Assembly (NCBI GenBank): GCA_044224605.1
Contig: JBGAKC010000001.1
Coordinates: 1-64,000 of the forward strand
Source of the DNA: UBA7672 sp044224605
GTDB taxonomy: Bacteria; Pseudomonadota; Alphaproteobacteria; Caulobacterales; Hyphomonadaceae
Reading direction: 5' to 3'
Length of the DNA stretch: 64,000 nt
The position numbers and the translations under genes were made by a program. Shown one piece after another: positions 18,448 to 26,225 of the stretch; positions within the stretch are counted from its first letter, which is position 1; every line of letters starts with the position of its first letter. The notes beneath the pieces are model-generated. The model did not search any database, was not told where the DNA came from, and saw nothing but the letters and a program-made list of their open reading frames with translations.

Positions 18448-19464
18448 ATGCGGTTGCGCTTCGGTCTCGCGGGACTGGCGATGATGGCGGCAGGCTGCGC
18501 GACGCTTGCGCCTGCGCCGGTGATCTATGCAGCGGGCTATCAGTCGACACGCATCAAGGACGTCAATGAGCGGCCGGTTGCGCTCGACATCTGGTTTCCG
18601 GCGCAGGGCGTTGCGGAGACCGAGCACAATTACGGGATCAGCCAGGGCAGCGTCGCCAGCCCGGCGAAGGTGGCAGGCGATCGCCTACCGCTTGTTCTGC
18701 TGTCGCATGGCGCGATGGGCGCGGCGGTGAACTATTCATGGATCGCAGAAGCGCTCGCGCGGCGCGGCTATGTCGTGGTGGGCGTTTCGCATTTCGGCGA
18801 GTCGCCGGCGTTCGGCCAGGCAAGCGTCAGCCCAATGAACGTATCGCACTTCGGCGACCGGACGCGGGATTTCAACACAGCGCTGGCCTACGTCCTCGCG
18901 CAGCCCGAACTGGCCAGCCATATTGACGCGGATCGCATCGGCCTCTTGGGGCATTCGTCGGGCGGCTCCACGGTGATGATGTTGGCGGGCGGGAAATTCT
19001 CGCTGGGCGATGTTGCGGCATATTGCCGGACGGAAGGGGCCAAGGGCGACAAGTCCTGCGCCTATCCGACTGTGGGCGCGAATGATCCCAAGCAGGCGCC
19101 GGAGGCGTTGAGCCGGCCTGTGCGGGCGGTGGCGGCGCTTGATCCCGCGCTCGGCATGGGGTTCAGCGCGGGGTCGCTGTCGGCTGTTTCAGCGAAGGTG
19201 CTGGTGATCGGGGCGGCGCAGAACGATTTCCTGCACTTTGACACGCATGCCGGGCGGTTCATGAAGCTGCTGCCGAAGGCGGAGACCGCGACGCTGGACA
19301 ATGGCGAAGGGCATTTCGTGTTCGTCGACAGCTGCAATGTACCGGTGATGGCGCTGGGCGTACCGCTGTGCACGGACCGGCCGGGCGTGAACCGGGACGA
19401 GATGCATCTTAAGCTCAGCGCTGACATTGTCGCGTTCTTCGACCGGACGCTGAAGGGTAGGTAG
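18448..19464 (+). CDS. Lipoprotein alpha/beta hydrolase (dienelactone hydrolase-like)
   Basis: 338 residues. A lipoprotein signal ends in LAMMAAGC (cysteine at 15). The hydrolase fold follows: VLLSHGAMG forms the oxyanion region, GLLGHSSGG carries the nucleophilic serine, and a late aspartate and GHFVFVD histidine complete the triad. The type resembles predicted dienelactone hydrolases and PAF-acetylhydrolase-like esterases attached to the membrane. GGGAG precedes the ATG. Its stop codon touches the stop of the convergent glyoxalase gene with no spacing. Confidence 0.82.
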   Translation: MRLRFGLAGLAMMAAGCATLAPAPVIYAAGYQSTRIKDVNERPVALDIWFPAQGVAETEHNYGISQGSVASPAKVAGDRLPLVLLSHGAMGAAVNYSWIAEALARRGYVVVGVSHFGESPAFGQASVSPMNVSHFGDRTRDFNTALAYVLAQPELASHIDADRIGLLGHSSGGSTVMMLAGGKFSLGDVAAYCRTEGAKGDKSCAYPTVGANDPKQAPEALSRPVRAVAALDPALGMGFSAGSLSAVSAKVLVIGAAQNDFLHFDTHAGRFMKLLPKAETATLDNGEGHFVFVDSCNVPVMALGVPLCTDRPGVNRDEMHLKLSADIVAFFDRTLKGR

Positions 19465-19932
19465 CTACCAGCTGCCGATGTTCGGAGCGCTGGCCCAAGG
19501 CTCCTGCGGCGGCAGGGGTTCGGTCTTCTGCAACAGCTCGATCGAGATGCCGTCGGGTGAGCGAACGAAGGCCATGCGGCCATCGCGCGGCGGGCGGTTG
19601 ATGGTGACGCCCATCTTCTGGAAGCGTTCGCAGGCGGCGTAGATGTTGTCGACGCGATAGGCCAGGTGGCCGAAATTGCGGCCGCCCGCGTATTCGTGTT
19701 CGTCCCAGTTATGGGTGAGTTCGACCATCGGCAGTCCGGCAGGAAGTCTGCCTTCGCCATTCCAGCCCGAGCGGTTGATGTCATCCTGCGAGGCGAGGAA
19801 CACGAGCGTGTACCTGCCCTGCGGATAATCGTTACGACGGATCTCGGCGAGGCCAAGGCCTTCGCAGAAGAATTTCACGGCGGCGTCGAGATCGCCGACG
19901 CGAACCATGGCGTGCAGGAATTCGACACTCAT
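19465..19932 (-). CDS. gloA: Lactoylglutathione lyase/VOC family protein (glyoxalase I-like)
   Basis: 155 residues. A VOC-fold protein with two beta-alpha-beta-beta-beta modules: FLHAMVRVGDLDAAVKFFCE, TLVFLAS, VELTHNWDEHEYAGG, then GHLAYRVDNIYAACERFQK and SPDGISIELLQK. Metal-binding His and Glu residues sit at the usual places (HAMVRV, VELTH, GHLAY, IELL). Glyoxalase I converts the methylglyoxal-glutathione adduct. It is coupled to the upstream DUF2244 gene by an ATGA overlap. Confidence 0.88.
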   Translation of the reverse strand: MSVEFLHAMVRVGDLDAAVKFFCEGLGLAEIRRNDYPQGRYTLVFLASQDDINRSGWNGEGRLPAGLPMVELTHNWDEHEYAGGRNFGHLAYRVDNIYAACERFQKMGVTINRPPRDGRMAFVRSPDGISIELLQKTEPLPPQEPWASAPNIGSW

Positions 19933-20414
19933 TGTTCGTCTCCGCTATGGCGTTCGCGGCGGGCGTCGCTGATGGCCTGCATCAGGCGCCGTGCGAAGGT
20001 TTCACGCTCGCGTGGGGTGAGGAATTCGCCGACGACATAGGTTCTTGCCGAAACCGCGACGCGCAAGGCGTATGGACCCTCGGCGTGGCGGTCGAATTCG
20101 ACGCGGGCAAAATGCGCGGCGAGGCGCGCGCGGCGCTCCCTGCCCCAGCCATCCACCTTCCGGAGATCGACCGCCTCGGCCGTCACACGGATATAGGTGC
20201 GGGCGGACTGGGCGCGGAAGGAAAAACGGAAGACCAGCCAGAGCGCGAGGATTTCAAGGCCCATGAATCCCATGACGGGCCAGGCGCCCAGGGAGAGGAA
20301 AAGAAGGCTGGACAGGAAGCTCATCAGCCCAAGCACGAGCATGACACGGTTGAACCCGCGTGGGCTGAGCGAGCGGGGCGGTTCGAGAACGGCGTCGAGA
20401 TAGATGGTCGACAT
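19929..20414 (-). CDS. DUF2244 domain membrane protein
   Basis: 161 residues with two membrane helices at about 23-65 and a cytoplasmic C-terminal domain. The sequence matches the alphaproteobacterial DUF2244 family (EPPRSLSPRGFNRVMLVLGL, then VFRFSFRAQSARTYIRVTAE, then TPRERETFARRLMQAISDAR). Function unknown. It starts a two-gene operon with the glyoxalase and is divergent from nth, 63 bases away. Confidence 0.85.
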   Translation of the reverse strand: MSTIYLDAVLEPPRSLSPRGFNRVMLVLGLMSFLSSLLFLSLGAWPVMGFMGLEILALWLVFRFSFRAQSARTYIRVTAEAVDLRKVDGWGRERRARLAAHFARVEFDRHAEGPYALRVAVSARTYVVGEFLTPRERETFARRLMQAISDARRERHSGDEQ

Positions 20415-20477
20415 GGGACAAGAGCTTAGGACGGCGGAATGATTTGGCTATCCCTGCTCTCACGATAGTGTCGGGTC

Positions 20478-21161
20478 ATGGCGAAGGCGGGCGTGAAAAA
20501 GAAGAAAGCTGCAAAAGCGAAAGGCTTTCCGCCAGAAAAGGCGGCGGAGCTTTTCAAGCGACTGGCGAAGGAGCGGCCGGATCCCAGGACGGAGCTTGTC
20601 TACCGGGACCCGTACACGCTGGTGGTCGCCGTGGTGCTGTCGGCGCAGGCGACGGATGTCTCCGTGAACAAGGCGACGAAGGAGCTGTTCAGGGTAGCGG
20701 ACACGCCGGCGAAGATGGTGAAGCTCGGGGAGGCCGGCCTTGCCGAGCACATCAAGACGATCGGGCTGTGGCGGAACAAGGCGAAGAACGTCATCGCGCT
20801 GTCGAAGCTGATCCTCGAGAAACATGACGGGAAGACGCCCTCAACGCGCGAGGAGCTGGAGGCCCTGCCCGGGGTCGGCCACAAGACGGCGAGCGTGGTG
20901 CTGAACGAGGTCTATGGCGAGGCGACCATTGCAGTGGACACACATGTCTTCCGCGTCTCGAACCGGACGGGGCTCGCGCCGGAGACGACGCCGGAGAAGG
21001 TGGAGAAGCTGCTGCTGGAGGTGACGCCGGACAGATACAAGCGCGGGGCGCATCACTGGCTGATCCTGCACGGACGCTATATCTGCCTCGCGCGCAAGCC
21101 GGGGTGCCCGGAATGCGTGATCCGGGATCTCTGCGAATATCAGGCGAAGACGGGGGAATAG
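20478..21161 (+). CDS. nth: Endonuclease III
   Basis: 227 residues. This DNA glycosylase/AP-lyase removes oxidised pyrimidines. The helix-hairpin-helix (LPGVGHKTASVVLNE) holds catalytic K136, and D154 follows in IAVDTHVFRV. Four cysteines (C203, C210, C213, C219; C-x6-C-x2-C-x5-C) bind the [4Fe-4S] cluster. The first 17 residues are a lysine-rich extension not needed for the fold. The stop abuts the convergent gene at 21162 without spacing. Confidence 0.96.
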   Translation: MAKAGVKKKKAAKAKGFPPEKAAELFKRLAKERPDPRTELVYRDPYTLVVAVVLSAQATDVSVNKATKELFRVADTPAKMVKLGEAGLAEHIKTIGLWRNKAKNVIALSKLILEKHDGKTPSTREELEALPGVGHKTASVVLNEVYGEATIAVDTHVFRVSNRTGLAPETTPEKVEKLLLEVTPDRYKRGAHHWLILHGRYICLARKPGCPECVIRDLCEYQAKTGE

Positions 21162-21584
21162 CTAGCTGCGCTGGGCGTAAGGGTAGCAGCGCGTGCGGGG
21201 GAGCGGCAGCTTGTAGTGGCGGGCGAGCGCTTCGATGGCGTCGCCGTGGTTGGGATAGGGGTCGGCGTTTTCCGGGCCGACGATGATGATCGGAAAGTCG
21301 GCAATGGGCTTGCCGCCGGGCGGGAGCATGGCGGTGGCGAGCCCTTCTCCGTCATCGGCGCGTAGCGTCAGGAAAAGCGGCGTCGAACGTGCGAGGTGCG
21401 CCTTCAGCATGATGTCGCGCTCGAGGCCGGGGCCGGGCGTGTAGGAGTCGCGGGCGCGTTTCTGCTCGCGGCGGAAATGCTTTTCCACGGCATGGCGCAT
21501 CAGCTTGGTTTCAGCTTCAGCCTCCGCATCGGTTTCGATACGGAACCAGGTGCGTCCCTTCGATGTCTCGCAGACATACTGCAT
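21162..21584 (-). CDS. Conserved-looking protein of unknown function
   Basis: 140 residues, soluble, not recognised. It starts MQYVCETSKGRTWFRIETDA, has a long charged helix and a C-terminal IIIVGPENADPYPNHGDAIE, then LARHYKLPLPR. Codon use fits the neighbourhood. It is convergent with nth and shares a TAGCTA stop-to-stop junction. No catalytic motif was found. Confidence 0.65.
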   Translation of the reverse strand: MQYVCETSKGRTWFRIETDAEAEAETKLMRHAVEKHFRREQKRARDSYTPGPGLERDIMLKAHLARSTPLFLTLRADDGEGLATAMLPPGGKPIADFPIIIVGPENADPYPNHGDAIEALARHYKLPLPRTRCYPYAQRS

Positions 21585-21666
21585 GCGGTGTGACCTCTGC
21601 CGGTCACAAAACTAGGAGCGGGATCGGCAACACGGAAGAGCCGGCGTGCAGTTGTGAAGCAGGCTG

Positions 21667-22551
21667 CTAGCCGATGCGGCGCCGGAGCGCCTTGCCCAGC
21701 ATCGCCCCTATCTGCGGCCCATCCTTGGGATAAAGGTAGGGTTCGATGACCTCGAGCTCCATCAGCAGCAATGTGCCATCGGCGCCACGAACCATGTCGA
21801 CGCGTGCATAGAGCGGCTTGTCATCGATGACATCGAGCACGGCGCGAGCCTGGCGCTGATCCGCCGGCGAAGCGTCGATCGTCTGCGACGTCCCGCCATA
21901 GGCTTCCTGGATACGATAATCGCCCTGGGCCGCACGTTTGACCAGCGCGTGGCTGAAATCGCCGTCGATGAAGAGGAAGGAATATTCGCCCTCGGTGGCG
22001 ATAGACGGGATGAAGGGCTGGATCATGCCAGGGCGGTCGAGAATGGAGCCGTCATACGGCATGTTGGCGTGGGTGTAGCGCGTCTGGCCCCGGGCGCCGC
22101 CGCCGACCTGCCGCTTGATGATGACGTCGTCGACGCCGAAAGCGGCCATGGCTTCGCGGATGTCTTCGGCGAGCGGGCGTTCGGGCCAGAGCGTTGGGAT
22201 GATGGGAACGCCCTTCGCCTCGAACTCGCGCAGATAGGACTTGCGGATGTTCCAGCGAACGGTAGCGGGCGAGTTGAAGACGGGGACGCCCAGGGCGGCG
22301 ATGCGATCCAGCGTGGCAAGAAAATCCTCGTGCCGGTCCTGGTAATCCCATGAGCAGTTGACGAGGACAGCGCCGAATCGCTTCCAGTCCACGCCCGGAT
22401 CCATCCAGCGGACCGGCTCGATGGTCAAACCCTCGGGCGCGAAGCCGCGGCGGAGGATGTCCAGCTGGATATCATAGAGATGAGCATCGGCGCGGCGATC
22501 TGGCGCATTCGAGGCAATATTCGCCGCTATGAGTAGCGCGATCGCTGTCAT
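21667..22551 (-). CDS. ATP-grasp domain protein
   Basis: 294 residues. The order of segments fits the ATP-grasp fold: an N-terminal Rossmann-like part with VLVNCSWDYQDRHEDFLATL, a central VDDVIIKRQVGGGARGQTRY nucleotide-binding loop, and the late acidic metal ligands in RVDMVRGADGTLLLMELEVI ending EPYLY. This is close to RimK/DcsG-like enzymes that join an acid to an amine; substrate unknown. ATG 22551 has a GGAGGGG ribosome site upstream; an ATG at 22593 is an alternative. It is divergent from adenosine kinase. Confidence 0.8.
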   Translation of the reverse strand: MTAIALLIAANIASNAPDRRADAHLYDIQLDILRRGFAPEGLTIEPVRWMDPGVDWKRFGAVLVNCSWDYQDRHEDFLATLDRIAALGVPVFNSPATVRWNIRKSYLREFEAKGVPIIPTLWPERPLAEDIREAMAAFGVDDVIIKRQVGGGARGQTRYTHANMPYDGSILDRPGMIQPFIPSIATEGEYSFLFIDGDFSHALVKRAAQGDYRIQEAYGGTSQTIDASPADQRQARAVLDVIDDKPLYARVDMVRGADGTLLLMELEVIEPYLYPKDGPQIGAMLGKALRRRIG

Positions 22552-22672
22552 CCTGACCTGTTCCCCTCCGGGCCCCTTGCCGAAAGCTTGCATCGGGACC
22601 GCACCCCCGCTTTAAGACGAGCCGGGCGTGGTTTCCATCGTGGATATCTCACGGCCTCGCGGAATTAATTTC

Positions 22673-23668
22673 ATGCCGGTGAAATACGACGTCGTTGCGC
22701 TGGGCAACGCCATCATGGATGTGATCGCGCAGGTCGATGACGACTTTCTCGTGCGCCACGAGATTCCGAAGGCGCGCACCAACCTGATCACGCCGGAGCG
22801 CTGCGACTATCTCTACAATGCCCTGCCGGCGAGCCGGGTGGAAACGAGCGGCGGTTCGGCCGGGAACACGGTGGCGGGGTTGAAAAGCCTCGGCGCGAGC
22901 GCGGCCTTTCTCGGCAAGGTGGGCGACGACAAGCTGGGCGAGGCCTATGTGGCCGACATGCGGAAGATCGGCGCGGATTTCTTCGGCACGCCGCTAAAAG
23001 GCGGCGCCTCCACGGCCCGGTCGATGATCGCGGTGACGCCGGATGGCGAGCGGTCGATGAACACCTATCTCGGCGCCTCGACCGAGTTTGCCGCCAGCGA
23101 CGTGGATGCGCGCGCGGTGGCGGCAGGCGAATGGCTCTATCTGGAAGGCTATCTGTTCGACAAGCCGGCGGCGAAGACGGCGTTCGTACACGCCTCGGAA
23201 GTGGCGAAATCGGCGGGACGCAAGGTGGCGGTCACCATGTCGGATGTGTTCTGCGTCGACCGGCACCGCGCGAGCTTTGTGCACCTCATCCGGACGCATT
23301 GCGATCTCGTATTCGCGAACGAAGCCGAACTTCTGGCGATCTATGAAACCGGGGATTTCGACGAGGCAGTGAACCAGATCCGAAACGACAGCCAGATCGC
23401 CGTGATCACGCGCTCGTCCAAGGGATCGGTGATCGTCTCGGGTTCCGACACGTGGGTTGCGCCGGTGACGCCCGCCGCTGTGGTCGACGCCACGGGCGCA
23501 GGCGACCAGTATGCGGCCGGCGTACTTTACGGCATCACGCACGGGCTTTCGCTTCAGGAATCGGCCGTGCTCGGCAACCTGTGCGCGCGCGAGGTGATTA
23601 GCCATATCGGGCCGCGGCCCTCGGTGAACCTGCGCGAGCTGGCGGTGACGGCGGGGCTGAAGGTCTAG
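22673..23668 (+). CDS. Adenosine kinase (PfkB family)
   Basis: 331 residues. The family-specific N-terminus YDVVALGNAIMDVIAQVDDD, the GGSAGNTVAGLKSLG substrate loop and the PfkB signature DATGAGDQYAAGVLYG, with its catalytic Asp, are present. The adenosine kinase branch is indicated by the overall length and the FSLQ/ESAVLGNLCAREVISHIGPRP-like end. It salvages adenosine to AMP. The ATG at 22673 begins the first beta strand; an upstream GTG at 22628 adds 15 residues. Its stop overlaps that of the convergent membrane protein by four bases (CTAG). Confidence 0.9.
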   Translation: MPVKYDVVALGNAIMDVIAQVDDDFLVRHEIPKARTNLITPERCDYLYNALPASRVETSGGSAGNTVAGLKSLGASAAFLGKVGDDKLGEAYVADMRKIGADFFGTPLKGGASTARSMIAVTPDGERSMNTYLGASTEFAASDVDARAVAAGEWLYLEGYLFDKPAAKTAFVHASEVAKSAGRKVAVTMSDVFCVDRHRASFVHLIRTHCDLVFANEAELLAIYETGDFDEAVNQIRNDSQIAVITRSSKGSVIVSGSDTWVAPVTPAAVVDATGAGDQYAAGVLYGITHGLSLQESAVLGNLCAREVISHIGPRPSVNLRELAVTAGLKV

Positions 23669-24348
23669 CCTTTCAGCTTGGGCGTGAGGACGTGTTCCAC
23701 GCCCTTCTTTCCGAGTTCTCCGAAGCAGAAGACACAGAAGCCGGCGATGCCGGTCGCGCCGACCGCCCATGCAGCGAAGTCTGTCGCCCAGCCGAGCAGG
23801 TAGAGCCCGCCCTGCATCAGCACCCAGAGAACCATGCCGATGACGCTAGCGGCGAGGATGACCGCGATCGGGCCGAACAGCAGCGTGGTCAGTTCGTTCT
23901 CGAACAGAATCGTCTGGCCGTTCGTGCGAACGAAGTTGAACACGGCCACGCCGAGTGCGCCAAGGACGAGCTGGATCACGATCGGGATGCCGCCTTCGTA
24001 GAAGAAGCGCGCGCCTGTGATGACCAGCGCATAGACCGGCGTCACAATCCCCTTGCCCTTGCCGTTAGCTTCGAACGCGGACCAGGCCCCTTCCGATGAC
24101 TCGCCCCACCAGGCGCCGTTCAGCTCCACCCAGTAGGTTGTTGCAACCGCGATCGGGGACGTGCCCTGCACGGTCTGCAGCCACTCCGTCTGGGCCTGCT
24201 TGGCCGAGGCCAGCGTTTCGGGATCGCTGGCGAGTTCGAACGCCTTGCCGATGGCGATCGAGATAAAGAAGGCGATGAAGAAGAAGAGGATGCGCATCGA
24301 CCAGCGCTTCTTCTTCGGCGCAGCTTCACCGATTGTTTCGTCTGACAT
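23665..24348 (-). CDS. Multi-pass membrane protein of unknown function
   Basis: 227 residues with about five hydrophobic segments (residues about 17-37, 104-125, 130-150, 164-190, 196-215) and a periplasmic loop with AVATTYWVELNGAWWGESSE. No family recognised. The start at 24348 has GAGGA upstream. A GTG at 24411 overlaps the stop of the DsbA-like gene and would add 21 residues. It is probably the third gene of the SDR/DsbA-like operon. Confidence 0.6.
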   Translation of the reverse strand: MSDETIGEAAPKKKRWSMRILFFFIAFFISIAIGKAFELASDPETLASAKQAQTEWLQTVQGTSPIAVATTYWVELNGAWWGESSEGAWSAFEANGKGKGIVTPVYALVITGARFFYEGGIPIVIQLVLGALGVAVFNFVRTNGQTILFENELTTLLFGPIAVILAASVIGMVLWVLMQGGLYLLGWATDFAAWAVGATGIAGFCVFCFGELGKKGVEHVLTPKLKG

Positions 24349-24407
24349 GGCCCCGCGTCCTCTAGTCCCCGGACGGCCTCTAGCATGAAACCGTCCATGG
24401 ACGAAGA

Positions 24408-24998
24408 TCACGCACGCATCAGGGCTTCCTCTACGAAATCCAGCCGGTCCTGGCCGAAGTGCATTTCATCGCCGACAAAAAAGGTAGGCGCGCCGAAGAC
24501 GCCGCGTTCGACGGCCTCGTCGGTTGTGGCTTTCAGTTTCTCCTTGTTGGCGGGGTTCTCCGCTGCGGCGAAGAATTCCTCCGGCGAGAAGCCGGCCGTC
24601 GTGAGGATTTCCGCAAGGACCGCCTTGTCGGCAATGTTCTTCTGGTCCTGCCAGGCGGCATTGAAGATGGCGGCGAGATACTTCTCGAAGTCGGGACGGT
24701 TGACCCATTCCTGCGCTGCGCGCTGGACCATCAACGTCATCATCGGGAAGTGCGGATTGAGCTTGTAGGGGGTGTTGTATTTCTTCGCCCAGCGCTGGAG
24801 ATCGGCCGCCATCCAGCGCGCTTTTGCGGCGACTGTGCCGGGCGGGCGGTTGCCCGTTGTCTGCATCACGCCGCCGAGGAACATAGGGCGATAGACCAGC
24901 TTCGCGCCAGTGCGCTGGATGATCGAAGGCAGGCGCGCCCAGGCGAGATAGGCCGTAGGGCTCGTGAAGTCGTAGAAAAATTCGAGTTGTTTCGGCAT
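24408..24998 (-). CDS. 2-hydroxychromene-2-carboxylate isomerase/DsbA family protein
   Basis: 196 residues. The start KQLEFFYDFTSPTAYLAWAR and the end GVFGAPTFFVGDEMHFGQDR are diagnostic for the DsbA-like HCCA isomerase family, glutathione-using enzymes of the kappa GST type. The first strand lacks the CxxC of true DsbA and has SPTA, as in isomerases. A GGAGG ribosome site precedes ATG 24998. The gene follows the SDR gene by 29 bases, so both probably act on the same aromatic or lipid-derived compound. Confidence 0.85.
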   Translation of the reverse strand: MPKQLEFFYDFTSPTAYLAWARLPSIIQRTGAKLVYRPMFLGGVMQTTGNRPPGTVAAKARWMAADLQRWAKKYNTPYKLNPHFPMMTLMVQRAAQEWVNRPDFEKYLAAIFNAAWQDQKNIADKAVLAEILTTAGFSPEEFFAAAENPANKEKLKATTDEAVERGVFGAPTFFVGDEMHFGQDRLDFVEEALMRA

Positions 24999-25027
24999 CC
25001 GTCCATGCCTCCCTTTTTGTTGCTGGC

Positions 25028-25777
25028 CTACGCCATCTTTTCCATCCACGGACGCAGGTCGAGTTCGTGGGTCCAGGCGTCGCGTGGCTGGGCGTGGAGC
25101 ATCCAGTAGGCGTCGGCAATGTGTTCGGGGTTGAGGATGCCGCCCTGCTCCTTCAGCGCGTAGCGTTGCGGGAAGTTCTTCGCGATCCATTCGGTGTCGA
25201 TGGCGCCGTCAATGATGGTGTGGGCGACGTGGATGCCTTCGGGCCCGAGTTCACGGGCCATGGATTGGGCGAGCGAGCGGAGCGCGAACTTGGCGCCGGA
25301 GAAGGCGGAGAAGCCCGAGCCGCCGCGGATCGAGGCAGTGGCGCCGGTGAAGATGATCGTGCCGCGCTTGCGCGGGACCATGACCTTCGCGGCCTCGCGC
25401 CCGGCGAGGAAGCCGGCGAAGGCGGCCATCTCCCACACCTTGCGGTAGACGCGCGACGTCGTCTCGCGGATCGGGAAGTTCACGTTCGCGCCGATGTTGA
25501 AGATGACGGCTTCGAGCGGGGCGATCTCCGTCTCGATCTTCTCGAAGAGGGCGACGACCTCCTCCTCCACGCGGGCATCGCAGCCGAAGCCATGGGCTTC
25601 ACCGCCATCGGCGCGGATTTGTCGGAGCAGCGGTTCCAGGCTGGCCACTTCGCGGCGGGTGGCGACGGCGGTGAGGCCTTCGCGGGCAAAGCGCCGGGCG
25701 ATCGCCCCGCCGGTCGCGTCTCCGGCGCCGACGACGAGGACTGAGCGCTTCTCGGGGTTCGTTTGGGGCATCGGCAA
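25028..25777 (-). CDS. SDR family oxidoreductase lacking the usual catalytic tyrosine
   Basis: 249 residues. A Rossmann fold begins VLVVGAGDATGGAIARRFAR with the glycine-rich nucleotide loop. The usual Tyr-x3-Lys is replaced by Phe-Ser-Gly-Ala-Lys in GFSAFSGAKFALRSLAQSM. The downstream MARELGPEGIHVAHTIIDGA segment marks a recognisable SDR subfamily. Whether it reduces a substrate or has changed role is open. It is divergent from an HxlR regulator with a palindrome between them and is followed by the isomerase-like gene. Confidence 0.85.
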   Translation of the reverse strand: MPMPQTNPEKRSVLVVGAGDATGGAIARRFAREGLTAVATRREVASLEPLLRQIRADGGEAHGFGCDARVEEEVVALFEKIETEIAPLEAVIFNIGANVNFPIRETTSRVYRKVWEMAAFAGFLAGREAAKVMVPRKRGTIIFTGATASIRGGSGFSAFSGAKFALRSLAQSMARELGPEGIHVAHTIIDGAIDTEWIAKNFPQRYALKEQGGILNPEHIADAYWMLHAQPRDAWTHELDLRPWMEKMA

Positions 25778-25803
25778 CCATCCGTTCAGAAAAGGAACCT
25801 ACA

Positions 25804-25816
25804 GTCTTTGCAAGAC
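25804..25816. promoter_or_regulatory. Palindrome between the SDR and HxlR genes
   Basis: GTCTT-TGC-AAGAC is an exact inverted repeat centred in the 58-base divergent intergenic region. HxlR proteins bind such sites as dimers, so it is a likely operator for the adjacent regulator. Confidence 0.5.
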
Positions 25817-25835
25817 GAGGCAATCCGTGCAGAGT

Positions 25836-26219
25836 ATGAAAATGGAACGGTCCAAGAGCCAGACTCCAAGACCCCAGACCCAGAGGTGGGACGACCTGTC
25901 GACCGACTGGTGCCCGGTGGCGCGGGCGATGTCGGTGATCGGGGACCGTTGGACGCTCTTGATCGTCCGCGACTGTTTCCTTGGAAAATCAAGGTTTGAG
26001 GAGTTTCAGAAGAGCCTGGGCGTGACGCGCCACCTGCTGTCTGACCGGCTGAAACGTCTGGTCGAGGCAGGGGTTCTGGAAAGGAACCCATACTCGCAGA
26101 AGCCGCTCCGCTATGAGTACCGGCTGACCGACAAGGGCCGGGATTTCGCCCCGGCCCTGATCGGATTGAAGGACTGGGGCAAGAAACACATGCCGATCCG
26201 CAAGCCGGCGGCGGTGTAG
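25836..26219 (+). CDS. HxlR-family transcriptional regulator
   Basis: 127 residues. The winged helix is typical: CPVARAMSVIGDRWTLLIVR, then DCFLGKSRFEEFQKSLG, VTRHLLSDRLKRLVEAGVLE and the YEYRLTDKGRDFAPAL wing. HxlR proteins sense aldehydes, quinones or other electrophiles through cysteines near the start; here C26 or so and DCFLG are candidates. It probably controls the divergent SDR/isomerase operon. Confidence 0.9.
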   Translation: MKMERSKSQTPRPQTQRWDDLSTDWCPVARAMSVIGDRWTLLIVRDCFLGKSRFEEFQKSLGVTRHLLSDRLKRLVEAGVLERNPYSQKPLRYEYRLTDKGRDFAPALIGLKDWGKKHMPIRKPAAV

Positions 26220-26225
26220 GTTCTT

